From UBA1351 sp964627665 (GTDB lineage Bacteria; Bacillota; Clostridia; Lachnospirales; Vallitaleaceae): 64,000 bases of DNA. The DNA lies in contig CAZVKG010000006.1 in assembly GCA_964627665.1 (NCBI GenBank), positions 1-64,000 on the forward strand, read 5' to 3'. The notes under the pieces are model-generated. The model saw only the letters and a list, made by a program, of their open reading frames with translations, was not told the origin of the DNA and searched no databases. Each line of letters begins with the position of its first letter. The first letter of the stretch is position 1. This document shows, in pieces, positions 16,784-24,467 of this stretch. Position numbers and translations under genes: made by a program.

Positions 16784-19039
16784 CTACTCAAAATACAATT
16801 TATCTTTTTTCTCTTTTAGAAAGGTTCGAATATCATTAATGCTCTCTGCCCTTTTGCATTCAGGTAATGCATGTAAAACATCTAGATGATAACGCCCAGT
16901 GTCACTGGCTCTAACATCTAGTATGGAAATAACACCTGTGTCTGTTTCACTTCGTATCAATCTCCCAACGCCCTGTCGTAATTTTATTAACATTTTCGGT
17001 ATTAAAACCGATTTAAGGTATTCATTCATATCTGGGCACAATGACTTTTCATAATCACTGATTGGATCAGGTATTGGAAAGGGTAGCTTCACAATAATTA
17101 AATGGGACAATACATCCCCTGGTATATTCACACCTTCCCACATGCTTCCAGTTGCAAATAAAACAGCATTTTGACTTTCCTTAAATTCATCGATGGCTGT
17201 ATTTCTGCCACGATTCATTGCTATCAATTGTCGATTCGGATGTTCTTCCTTGATATGCTGAAATATCAGTCGCAATGGCTTATAAGATGTGAATAAGACC
17301 AAAGCATGTCCATTGGATGCATCAATTAGCCTTGATATTTCTTCCCCCATCATCTGAATGTAAGCTTCATCATCAACATTAGGAAAAGGCATCTTCTTTG
17401 GAATATAGAGCATACAATTTTCTTTAAAGTGAAATGGTGATGATTTGGTGAGTTCGTTAATCTTCCAATCACTGATAGGATTCATGCCAAGTTGATGCTT
17501 GATATAACTGAAATCTCCATCCACAGCTAAGGTACCTGATGTTAAAATCATGGACCGCTTAACTGTCCAGAGATCGTCACCTAATTCTTTGCTAATGACT
17601 TTAGGAATGGATGCCATCATCCGTTGACCCTTAGCTTTGGGATTTTCCATCCAATAGATATTTGTTTCTAGTAGAAATACTCTCAAACCATCTAGAACAG
17701 TTTTAAGGTCAATTAGAAATTGCCTTTCCGTATAACTCATCTTCTTGCTGATTTCATGAATGGTGAATACCATTTTCTTTAAAAGTGTCATAGTTCTTAA
17801 AGTGATTGTTGTTGGAAATTTTTCTGTATCATCAGAAAATGCTGTTCCGGGGATTTGCTCAGTCAATGCACCAAAGAACATTTGGTTAAGCGCCAACACC
17901 TCACTCGTTAGATTCTTTAATTCTTTTTGGCTCTTCTTCTTCGAATGGGTAGGCGATATCTTCTTCATCAAGTGATTCACCTCATGTTCATTAATGCTTG
18001 TTCCGTACATCTGATTTGCAGCATCCATTAACTTATGTGCTTCATCAATAATGACCGTTTGATAATCTGGCAATAATGATCTTCGACCATCTTTTCTTTT
18101 TAATATATCTGCCAAATAATAGTTGTGGTTGCATATTTGAAAATGATAAGTGCTTTTCCTCGCCTCTTTCATAAACTGCTGAAAGGCACATGCCTTAAAC
18201 TTGCTGCACTTCATACACTGGCTACTTTTAACGTTAATTTTTCGTTTATCATATCCGCTAATATCTTCAGCGTCAGCAAGATCGATATTTCTACTTTGAA
18301 TTAAATTTTGTAGCCCTTTATATTCACTTGAACGTTTACGCTTGGGATCTAGTGAATTAAAATAATCCTTTAATCGATTTTCGCAAACATAGTTTTCTTT
18401 ACCCTTTCTAAGTACACAGGTGATTGGTGATGAGATAATGCCATTTTCTATCAGCATTTTAGAAATCTCCGGTATGTACTCTTTTATGATTGAGCGCTGT
18501 AATTCAATACTTGATGTGGTGATTACAATTGGCATTTGCTTATAAAAACGACCCTTTCTTGCAAAAATACTATGTACGATCGCCGCAATTAGATAAGCGT
18601 GAGTTTTACCAAGACCGACAGCAATATCGCTCAAGGATATCTTCCGTTCTCTCATGTTTTCATACATTTGCTTTGATAACTCTACCTGCTCTTCTCTTAC
18701 AACAAAACCATACTTGGGAAAGATATCCCTAAAGATAAGATCAATCATCTCAGAGCCATCTGAGGCTTGTTTCAAATCATAAAAAGATAATGCTTTTATT
18801 TTATCAATAACATCCCCGTAATCTTGCTTTGCCAACTCTTTTCGTTTGTAAAATAAATACTTTTGGTCCCCTGCAACATAATTAACCACACGATAGGTGT
18901 AATTCTTTCCGGTAAAGCTCTGGACTAAGATGCAGTCTTTTATAATGAATACACCTGTCGAGTTTTCTGCGATCCATTTTTTAGCGATTACTTTGTTTAG
19001 AATATCTTTTGTATCTAAATTTGCTTGAATATTATCCAT
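16784..19039 (-). CDS. DinG/XPD-like superfamily 2 helicase
   Basis: A 751-residue helicase of the DinG/XPD type. Walker A is GLGKTHAY near residue 141, the DEAH box IIDEAHKLMD near 333, and the late motif RQGVGRLIRSETD near 690. Between motifs I and II four cysteines (YVCEN, then CMKC and KAC spaced as SQCMKCSKFKACAF) match an iron-sulphur cluster domain. A longer frame begins at TTG 19102, but AAAGGAG five bases before the ATG at 19039 fixes the start. It probably unwinds element DNA in replication or repair. Its 5' leader carries unusual inverted repeats and a structured block. Confidence 0.87.
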   Translation of the reverse strand: MDNIQANLDTKDILNKVIAKKWIAENSTGVFIIKDCILVQSFTGKNYTYRVVNYVAGDQKYLFYKRKELAKQDYGDVIDKIKALSFYDLKQASDGSEMIDLIFRDIFPKYGFVVREEQVELSKQMYENMRERKISLSDIAVGLGKTHAYLIAAIVHSIFARKGRFYKQMPIVITTSSIELQRSIIKEYIPEISKMLIENGIISSPITCVLRKGKENYVCENRLKDYFNSLDPKRKRSSEYKGLQNLIQSRNIDLADAEDISGYDKRKINVKSSQCMKCSKFKACAFQQFMKEARKSTYHFQICNHNYYLADILKRKDGRRSLLPDYQTVIIDEAHKLMDAANQMYGTSINEHEVNHLMKKISPTHSKKKSQKELKNLTSEVLALNQMFFGALTEQIPGTAFSDDTEKFPTTITLRTMTLLKKMVFTIHEISKKMSYTERQFLIDLKTVLDGLRVFLLETNIYWMENPKAKGQRMMASIPKVISKELGDDLWTVKRSMILTSGTLAVDGDFSYIKHQLGMNPISDWKINELTKSSPFHFKENCMLYIPKKMPFPNVDDEAYIQMMGEEISRLIDASNGHALVLFTSYKPLRLIFQHIKEEHPNRQLIAMNRGRNTAIDEFKESQNAVLFATGSMWEGVNIPGDVLSHLIIVKLPFPIPDPISDYEKSLCPDMNEYLKSVLIPKMLIKLRQGVGRLIRSETDTGVISILDVRASDTGRYHLDVLHALPECKRAESINDIRTFLKEKKDKLYFE

Positions 19040-19052
19040 CATTTCTCCTTTA

Positions 19053-19131
19053 GTTAAGTTTGTTTCACTTAACAGCACAAACCTAGAACCAAGCCAAAAC
19101 AACTTCGTTACACGTTTGTACTGTTAAGTGA
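19053..19131 (-). repeat. Three-arm inverted repeat in the helicase leader
   Basis: Arms at 19065-19082 (TCACTTAACAGCACAAAC) and 19114-19131 match over 18 bases with one mismatch across a 31-base loop. A third arm, GTTAAGT at 19053-19059, is complementary to ACTTAAC inside the first. The middle arm can therefore pair upstream or downstream but not both, and the downstream choice lies immediately before the ribosome binding site. Confidence 0.65.
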
Positions 19132-19165
19132 TTCTTTTAAAATTTAGTTAATAAATACTTTAGGC

Positions 19166-19183
19166 GGTCAATGGTCATTGACC
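19166..19183. repeat. Short perfect hairpin
   Basis: GGTCAATG, two bases, CATTGACC: an 8-bp palindrome in the leader between the structured block and the helicase arms. No T-run follows, so it is not a terminator. Confidence 0.5.
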
Positions 19184-19196
19184 TCATAGAAGCAAC

Positions 19197-19259
19197 CTAT
19201 GCCATTGGCTTCCAGGTAAAGGCTGTATTCTCCTGATCATCTGTCAGGCTGCCATCCAT
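19197..19259 (-). CDS. Possible 20-residue peptide
   Basis: A frame of 20 codons (MDGSLTDDQE..., ending in FTWKPMA) lies in the helicase leader. There is no good ribosome binding site before its ATG at 19259, so it may be a remnant or part of the RNA structure rather than a translated gene. Confidence 0.25.
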   Translation of the reverse strand: MDGSLTDDQENTAFTWKPMA

Positions 19260-19297
19260 AGGATACTTAGGACTTGGCAGAAGTATCGTTCAAATTT

Positions 19298-19479
19298 CCC
19301 CTCGTGGATCATGGCGAATTATCTAGACCACTAGATAATTTAAAGCCGGATGTTAACGCTCTGGGATTTCCGTCATGGCGCATCCGCTTATGTCGCTTTC
19401 CTCTCGGTCACAAGGTAACGTACCTAAAATATTGAATATGAGTAAAATTAGGATTACTATTTGTCAAAGTTCACGAGGG
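19298..19479 (-). ncRNA. Candidate structured RNA or oriT-like element
   Basis: A GC-richer block in an AT-rich gap. CACGAGGG (19472-19479) and CCCCTCGTG (19298-19306) form a closing stem. Inside lie a hairpin GGTAACGTACC (19414-19424), the stem CGGATG/CATCCG (19347-19352 with 19381-19386), and a perfect 10-bp hairpin AATTATCTAG-ACCA-CTAGATAATT (19317-19340). TCATGGCG occurs twice. A TTGACA box at 19462-19467 lies at its 5' side on the minus strand. It does not match any riboswitch I can recall; it could be a leader RNA of the helicase operon or a DNA site for transfer. Confidence 0.5.
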
Positions 19480-19481
19480 AT

Positions 19482-19519
19482 AAAAACCCCCTCACTTATA
19501 AGCCGAAAAGTAGGGGGGG
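19482..19519 (-). terminator. Terminator after the sigma-like gene
   Basis: On the minus strand a C-rich arm and AAGTGAGGGGG form a stem of about 10 bp with one bulge, followed by TTTTT (19482-19486). It separates the sigma-like gene from the structured leader. Confidence 0.7.
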
Positions 19520-19545
19520 CTGGTCTACGATTTGATAAAATTTTT

Positions 19546-19983
19546 TTAAATATTTAATTGATTTCTTAATTTTCCTATCACTCTTTTCTTTCTGAAGTGA
19601 AGCGCTGTCTTAGAAATTCCCAGTTCTTCTGCTACTTCACGCTCAGTTTTTCCATAAAAAAACAGCTCTTGTATTAGCGATTTCTCCTCTTCATTTAAAG
19701 TAGAAATTGCTTCAAGAACTGTCTCAAATAGAATATTGCTAATTGCGGTATTGGTAACATCCACATTGACATCTTCTATGATTTCATCAGCTGTATAAAT
19801 TGAGTTGCTTATATCACTAAAAGACTGAACACCTTTCTTTAAATCTCGTTCTTCTAAGTACCGCTCTCTTCGGTCCATCTGGTAATAAACTTCATAGACT
19901 TCCTTTGTTGTTTCATAGTACTTCCCATCTACGGGAATATAGTATCGCCTTGGTTCTCTGTTTTTATCTCCTGATTCATTCAT
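19546..19983 (-). CDS. Sigma-70 region 4-like transcription factor
   Basis: A 145-residue protein whose C-terminal ~60 residues are a sigma region 4 helix-turn-helix (TLNEEEKSLIQELFFYGKTE, then REVAEELGISKTALHFRKKR). The N-terminal half has no clear region 2, so it may act as an activator or a minimal sigma factor; such proteins occur in clostridial conjugative elements. AGGAGG precedes the ATG at 19983. Upstream lies a 12-codon frame with a strong ribosome binding site. It is followed by a terminator. Confidence 0.82.
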   Translation of the reverse strand: MNESGDKNREPRRYYIPVDGKYYETTKEVYEVYYQMDRRERYLEERDLKKGVQSFSDISNSIYTADEIIEDVNVDVTNTAISNILFETVLEAISTLNEEEKSLIQELFFYGKTEREVAEELGISKTALHFRKKRVIGKLRNQLNI

Positions 19984-20036
19984 AATCAGTACCTCCTATT
20001 TTGTAATTGATGAATTGTTCTATACAAAATAAAAAG

Positions 20037-20075
20037 TTATGGACCACGAATTGAAGCCTTATTCTCAATACTCAT
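20037..20075 (-). CDS. Possible 12-residue leader peptide
   Basis: ATG at 20075, nine bases behind AAGGAG, opens MSIENKASIRGP and stops at 20037, 53 bases before the sigma-like gene. The strong ribosome binding site is unusual for chance; it may couple or attenuate translation of the downstream gene. Confidence 0.35.
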   Translation of the reverse strand: MSIENKASIRGP

Positions 20076-20152
20076 TTCAATCATCTCCTTATTTAAAGCA
20101 ATAAAAAAAACCCTAATACGCACTACACGTACTAGGACCTCATTGGTCGAAG

Positions 20153-20210
20153 GCAAAAAAATAGCCGCTTAGGTTAAGATTCAAATAAATCCTAATCCAA
20201 GCGGCTATTT
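20153..20210 (-). terminator. Terminator after the ArpU-like gene
   Basis: AAATAGCCGCTT and AAGCGGCTATTT form a 12-bp stem with inner partial pairing (GGTTAAGATT with AATCCTAATCC), followed on the minus strand by a run of Ts at 20153-20160. Confidence 0.85.
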
Positions 20211-20354
20211 GCCATTATATTCATTTTGGGTACACACATCCCACTATACTAATTATAAAGGTTTCAAACTGTCATAACAATTTCAAAAGTCTATCAATTA
20301 TCTATCATTTAACTGTCAATTCCCTTTCAATTGACTCTCAATAAACTATCATTT

Positions 20355-20918
20355 TCAATCTAATTTAAGCTTATCCCAGTATTCTTTCAGAGGCGGAATT
20401 ATGTACCCCCAAAGAGCAATCCCCATAAGTTCAGTTGCATGTTTCTTATAACGGTAATAAGTTGACTGGGTCAAATTTAACTTCCTCATTATGGCATCAT
20501 CGCAGAGTACATCTTTATCTATGTAACAATAAGTAATGATGTCATGGTATACCTCCCCATGCTTTGGATGGGTTTTTAGATGTTTAAGTGCCTTGTCTAC
20601 GATTTCAATGATCTGCTTCGTTTCCGCAATACACATAAGTCTTTCTTCAATGGCTTTCTTGTCTTTAGTTAGATTAAAATCGTCCAACTCTAAGCTTAAA
20701 AAATTAACAAGTTCAGATATTCTATCACTTCCGTAATCTTGTGTAGTTTCTTGAATTTCATATATGGCAGTCTCTATCCTCCATACCACTGTCCGGTAAA
20801 TGGATAGAAGAAGCTTTGTCTTATGAAATTGCTGTGTTTCTGAGTTCTTTTTTCCCCCATATGGCCTCACCCCTTTTGAAAATAATTGTTGGTCTTGCAT
20901 CTTTATATCTCTTTGCAT
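20355..20918 (-). CDS. ArpU/RinA-like regulator, sigma-like fold
   Basis: A 187-residue predominantly helical protein resembling the ArpU/RinA-type late transcription regulators of phages and elements. The C-terminal helix-turn-helix is in the region DDAIMRKLNLTQSTYYRYKK near residues 140-160. AAAGGAGG precedes the ATG at 20918. Its promoter contains a Gram-positive LexA box, so expression is predicted to rise on DNA damage. Divergently placed against the XRE/nuclease fusion and upstream of the sigma-like gene, it is a good candidate for the switch that activates transfer or excision. Family assignment is by general resemblance. Confidence 0.65.
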   Translation of the reverse strand: MQRDIKMQDQQLFSKGVRPYGGKKNSETQQFHKTKLLLSIYRTVVWRIETAIYEIQETTQDYGSDRISELVNFLSLELDDFNLTKDKKAIEERLMCIAETKQIIEIVDKALKHLKTHPKHGEVYHDIITYCYIDKDVLCDDAIMRKLNLTQSTYYRYKKHATELMGIALWGYIIPPLKEYWDKLKLD

Positions 20919-20967
20919 TCTTGAGCCTCCTTTTTCAGAATTATCTGTGGCGAAAAGGCTTATCTAT

Positions 20968-20996
20968 ATTATATAGTCGAACATACGTTCTGTCTA
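20968..20996 (-). promoter_or_regulatory. LexA box within the ArpU-like promoter
   Basis: CGAACATACGTTCT at 20978-20991 fits the Gram-positive LexA (DinR) site GAAC-N4-GTTC. It occupies the spacer of a minus-strand promoter TAGACA, 17 bases, TATAAT (20996 to 20968), about 50 bases before the gene start. Bound LexA would block polymerase. Confidence 0.8.
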
Positions 20997-21180
20997 TATG
21001 ATATTCCCTTTCTTTTCGTTTCTTTTTCATCAACCATAATAAAGTCCCTAAAAATCAATGTTTGATTATAAAGTTTTTTTATTGATCTATAACAAGAACA
21101 CGCTACAAACATATTTTTGTTGCATATTTGGGATTTATTAAATAAAAAAATATCACTTCTTTGATACTTGACTTAAGTTT

Positions 21181-21210
21181 ATTATACACACCATAATACT
21201 ATATTGTCAA
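21181..21210 (-). promoter_or_regulatory. Second minus-strand promoter with upstream palindrome
   Basis: TTGACA, an 18-base spacer and TATAAT form a consensus promoter reading toward the ArpU-like gene through a leader of about 250 bases. GTTGCAA-C-TTGCAAC at 21218-21232 is a palindrome just upstream, likely an operator. Confidence 0.6.
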
Positions 21211-21250
21211 TCCCATTGTTGCAACTTGCAACATTTTATTGCATTTTTTG

Positions 21251-21282
21251 TTGCGTTGTTATATACTGTTGACTATAGTCAA
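21251..21282 (+). promoter_or_regulatory. Promoter and palindromic operator of XRE/nuclease gene
   Basis: TTGCGT, 17 bases, TATAGT forms the promoter. The perfect 14-base palindrome TTGACTATAGTCAA (21269-21282) overlaps the -10 box and is the likely autoregulatory operator. A partial copy TGACTATAGT occurs at 22145-22154. Confidence 0.6.
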
Positions 21283-21314
21283 AACATATAACATAAAAAG
21301 AGAGGGGAATTATC

Positions 21315-22004
21315 ATGCCCGATAAATCACTAACAAATAATGAAATTCAAGAGTTACGAAAGCGGCTTCGTGCTAGAAGACTATTTCTTGATTTAACCTA
21401 TCAAGAATTAGCTGAAAAAACCGGTATGAGCAAATCTACTCTTCAAAGATATGAAACAGGCGGTATAAAAAATTTGCCATATAGCAAGATTCCAATTCTT
21501 TCGGAGGCATTAGGTGTTTCACCCAGCTATTTTACTGATTTAGATCAGGATTATACATCAACGGATACAATTAAAGATTCTCATTCCAACTTTTCTTTAA
21601 GGTCGCAATTAATTGAACGTGCAAGAAAATTCGAAGTACAGGCTATTACTCAAATTACTCCAAAATTAATCCAACAAGGCTACACAGTCGAAAAGCAACA
21701 CCATGGCTCATTGGGTGATATTGTTGCAATTAGAGGAAAAGAAGTATGGCACATTGATTTTAAATTTACAAGCGATTTAGAGAAGCATCCTGTTGGGTCA
21801 GGTCGAACTTATCAAGAATTTCTATTTCGCTTAGGTAGACTTGCAGTATATCAAGGCCAAGTGACAAAGTACTCAATCCTGACCAATTTAAGAATGATAG
21901 GTGAACAAATGATTCAACAATACAATCCACGACATTTAGACATTGAAATTAGTGTACTTTACCTTACTGGTGATGGGTATGAAGAACTCTTTTTTCAAAA
22001 ATGA
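21315..22004 (+). CDS. XRE repressor fused to a PD-(D/E)XK nuclease-like domain
   Basis: A 229-residue fusion. Residues 10-75 are an XRE helix-turn-helix (TYQELAEKTGMSKSTLQRYE). From residue 95 on, the pattern E107, GDIV with D135 and HIDFKF with D148 and K150 fits the PD-(D/E)XK nuclease fold, with a hydrophobic beta-strand at each motif. AGAGGGG precedes the ATG at 21315 by seven bases. It diverges from the LexA-controlled ArpU-like gene and overlaps a palindrome with its promoter, so it is probably the element's repressor. Whether the nuclease-like domain cleaves, or only senses damaged or foreign DNA, is unknown. Confidence 0.7.
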   Translation: MPDKSLTNNEIQELRKRLRARRLFLDLTYQELAEKTGMSKSTLQRYETGGIKNLPYSKIPILSEALGVSPSYFTDLDQDYTSTDTIKDSHSNFSLRSQLIERARKFEVQAITQITPKLIQQGYTVEKQHHGSLGDIVAIRGKEVWHIDFKFTSDLEKHPVGSGRTYQEFLFRLGRLAVYQGQVTKYSILTNLRMIGEQMIQQYNPRHLDIEISVLYLTGDGYEELFFQK

Positions 22005-22009
22005 CAAAG

Positions 22010-22043
22010 TCCCGCCAGGCAATGAAGCTTGACGGGATTTTTT
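22010..22043 (+). terminator. Terminator after XRE/nuclease gene
   Basis: TCCCGCCAGGC and GCTTGACGGGA form an imperfect stem followed by TTTTTTATTATT, just after the stop codon. Confidence 0.8.
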
Positions 22044-22220
22044 ATTATTGGGGACAAGGAATCAAAATATTCATTCATTGTATACAGTGAAAATTTAATA
22101 ATATGTTCTACATACGTTAGCTCTTTATTTAGTCCCTGACAAACTGACTATAGTATTATATCTTATTTTTATACTTTTCATACCATTCCAAAAGCTCGAC
22201 ATAACCACACCTTCGGATAA
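22044..22220. other. Gap at the end of the defence island
   Basis: This gap holds the partial operator-like TGACTATAGT (22145-22154) and most of a 22-codon minus-strand frame (22156-22224, MIIRRCGYVELLEWYEKYKNKI read in part) whose ATG overlaps the stop of the GIY-YIG gene. It may be a small coupled gene or a remnant; no own ribosome binding site is clear. Confidence 0.3.
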
Positions 22221-22778
22221 TCATACCTGGCATCTCAATTTGCTTAAATATTGTCTGAATTTTTTGTTTGCTTCGTTTTTATTCTTTGCAAGGTTCAGAG
22301 GCGGATTAAAAACTTCAATCAACATAGTTTCAATCAGTTCAACATTCTCAAGCCCCGTACAATAATGCATTTTTAGATTTGCTTTCATCCATCGACTCAA
22401 CTCTCGCTCACTATCATTATCAAATCTGTATTTTGTTGATTTTGCTTCATTTCTGTTATGAACTTTTTCGTATCCAAATAAAACGCCTAAGCTTTTTCTA
22501 AGTGTTGAATTCCTTGCAGTTCCGTTAAAGTGATTTCTATAATCACGTTTTCTTAACCCCCTATCACCTGACAATCCAACATAAAGCACTTCACGCTCGT
22601 TAAATCTATTGAAAAACACATCTCTCATTTGCTCTGGTAACTGACTGATATTCTTAACACTTATCAAATAAACACCTTTTTCATCAGGAATCAATTCATC
22701 CTTATCCTTAGAAGGATCAAAGATATTTATTTCAAATTCTGATATACAGCATTCGATTTTGTCCATTAAAATCATCAC
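22221..22778 (-). CDS. GIY-YIG nuclease-like protein
   Basis: A 185-residue protein with a GIY-YIG fold: GVYLIS near residue 31, VLYVGLSG near residue 65, the arginine segment LRKRDYRNHF near 76-85, and the late glutamate and asparagine in IETMLIEVFNPPLN near 150-163. These are the expected catalytic positions, so it is likely an active endonuclease. It overlaps the preceding gene by four bases (ATGA). It is the last gene of the defence island. Its target is unknown. Confidence 0.78.
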   Translation of the reverse strand: MMILMDKIECCISEFEINIFDPSKDKDELIPDEKGVYLISVKNISQLPEQMRDVFFNRFNEREVLYVGLSGDRGLRKRDYRNHFNGTARNSTLRKSLGVLFGYEKVHNRNEAKSTKYRFDNDSERELSRWMKANLKMHYCTGLENVELIETMLIEVFNPPLNLAKNKNEANKKFRQYLSKLRCQV

Positions 22779-23257
22779 CTATTTTTATAATTGCTATGGG
22801 TAACGGCAAATACATTTGCTCTACACTCGTACTGATCTAGCGCCTTATATTGATTGATAATGTGAGACTCGTTAAATACAGTTAAAGCAATGCTATACTC
22901 AATTCTTGTAGTTCTAACAAGCTCATAAAGTGTTTGTAAATCCTTCGGGGTAAAGGCTTCATATAACTCAAGATCATTCAAATTATCGACCTTACAAAAT
23001 TCTCTTGCCGCTTTTATAACAGCTTCATCTTTAATCACATGGACACCTATCAACAACATGGCATCATCTAACATATTATCAATAGTTGGAATCCATCTAA
23101 TAAATTCGGAATCATTCCCTTCTTCAAATAAATCCAGATTCTTTAATATCCACGCCGGTCTGCTATTTTCAGACAAGAATACTGCATGACTCGGGATTAT
23201 ACCACCACCATATCTATGATCGTGTCCTATTAAAATTTGTGCTGTGAATGTTCCCAT
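22775..23257 (-). CDS. Hypothetical protein of 160 residues
   Basis: I do not recognise it. It starts MGTFTAQILIGHDHRYGGG, with a histidine and glycine-rich N-terminus, and ends in a mixed alpha/beta region. There is no membrane segment or signal peptide. GAGGAGG lies in the end of the HD gene, whose stop directly abuts this ATG at 23257, so the two are translationally coupled. Confidence 0.65.
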   Translation of the reverse strand: MGTFTAQILIGHDHRYGGGIIPSHAVFLSENSRPAWILKNLDLFEEGNDSEFIRWIPTIDNMLDDAMLLIGVHVIKDEAVIKAAREFCKVDNLNDLELYEAFTPKDLQTLYELVRTTRIEYSIALTVFNESHIINQYKALDQYECRANVFAVTHSNYKNR

Positions 23258-23845
23258 TTATTCGTCCTCCTCAACTATGTTAATTCCACCACCAAAATAC
23301 CAGTGATTTGTTTCAATAAACCCAATGAATTTTTCATAGAATTGATCTTCAGTTACAATTTTAGGAAGTGTAACACAACCATTAATCTCAATTTCATAGT
23401 AGTCTTCAAGATTATCCTTTTTAGGATATAGAACACCATATAATATTTCGAATGCGTCCATGTATTTTTCTACTCGTTTTTTATCTTCTATGCTTGGGCT
23501 TTTAATACGTGAAAGATTCATGTTATCCTGCAAATCAGCAATTTTGACTCGACAAGCTGTTTCATTTTTGCTGATCCTATCAATAAATGTACCATAATCT
23601 TCTTGGTCTTTTTTCGTCAATAATTCTAAGATTACCAAAACTTCCTCAGAAAAACCTTCTTCTTTCAACTCATTTATTGAAATATTAGTATCTTCAATAA
23701 CATCATGTAAGACCGCACAGGTTTTTTCCAAATCCGAATTACAGCTTTGCATAACTCTCAACGGATGTAATATGTAGGGTTGTCCACCCTTGTCTAGTTG
23801 CCCATTATGGGCTTTAGTCGCTATAAGTATTGCTTTTTCAATCAT
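23258..23845 (-). CDS. HD-domain phosphohydrolase, SpoT/MESH1-like
   Basis: A 195-residue protein of the stand-alone HD type related to the hydrolase domain of RelA/SpoT. The metal ligands appear as H in ATKAHNGQ, HPLRVM, the pair LHDVIEDT near residue 54, and the late D in KIADLQDNM near 110. It could hydrolyse (p)ppGpp or another nucleotide. The frame opens earlier, but AAGGAGG seven bases before the ATG at 23845 marks the start. In a defence island, a nucleotide hydrolase may generate or remove a signalling molecule; this is inference. Confidence 0.8.
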   Translation of the reverse strand: MIEKAILIATKAHNGQLDKGGQPYILHPLRVMQSCNSDLEKTCAVLHDVIEDTNISINELKEEGFSEEVLVILELLTKKDQEDYGTFIDRISKNETACRVKIADLQDNMNLSRIKSPSIEDKKRVEKYMDAFEILYGVLYPKKDNLEDYYEIEINGCVTLPKIVTEDQFYEKFIGFIETNHWYFGGGINIVEEDE

Positions 23846-23862
23846 TGACACCCCTCCTTGAT

Positions 23863-24462
23863 TCATTCAAACTTCCTCCCGGAAATTTGTCGAATAATTC
23901 TACAAAAGCGTTCCCACCCATCGGGATACATATTACTTCCATGTTTCTTAATATTTCGTCCTTTTCTAACGATTTCAATATTCCACTGGGTTCCATCAAG
24001 AATATGTGGATCTACATATTCAGACTTCCAATTCAATAAATCAATAAGTTTAAGCTCTTCAATCAGCTTATCAGCAGTTGTATTCCAAAACACTTTTCTA
24101 TAAGATTCTTCATTTCCTCCACCAAAATGCTTCCATGTCAATTCTCTACTTTTCAAATTGATTTCTACTTCATAATAACCGCCAAAATATCCACCAACTG
24201 AAGCTACAAGCAATTCCATTTGATTATATGCATAATCAATTGCCTGTTGTTTATCCCACTCATGTTCACAATCTTTACAATAATACTCAGGATCACTATC
24301 CGTAATACAGCAACCTCCCAGCTTTATATCACCTGCTTCAGCCTTTAGAAAGGCTTCATGTGTTGGCATTCCATACATAACGCCAAGAACATTATTCGAA
24401 CCACAATTGGGACATTTTTTATAATTAATCGCCAATAGGTACCACCTCATTCCACTAATCAT
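23863..24462 (-). CDS. Zinc-ribbon protein of unknown function
   Basis: A 199-residue protein with a zinc ribbon near the N-terminus: CPNCGSNN near residue 17 and YYCKDCEHEW near 60. The rest is alpha/beta with many tryptophans and no recognised domain. The ATG at 24462 lacks a clear ribosome binding site; a TTG at 24435 lies behind GAGGTGG and may be the true start. It follows the small basic gene by five bases. Confidence 0.65.
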   Translation of the reverse strand: MISGMRWYLLAINYKKCPNCGSNNVLGVMYGMPTHEAFLKAEAGDIKLGGCCITDSDPEYYCKDCEHEWDKQQAIDYAYNQMELLVASVGGYFGGYYEVEINLKSRELTWKHFGGGNEESYRKVFWNTTADKLIEELKLIDLLNWKSEYVDPHILDGTQWNIEIVRKGRNIKKHGSNMYPDGWERFCRIIRQISGRKFE

Positions 24463-24467
24463 TCCAT

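Noticed and set aside
22106..22124. Possible second LexA site (GTTCTACATACGTT)
   Set aside because: The half-sites are in the wrong order and spacing for GAAC-N4-GTTC and no gene start is close by.
23258..23845. Full RelA/SpoT synthetase
   Set aside because: Only the HD hydrolase domain is present; no synthetase or TGS domain follows.
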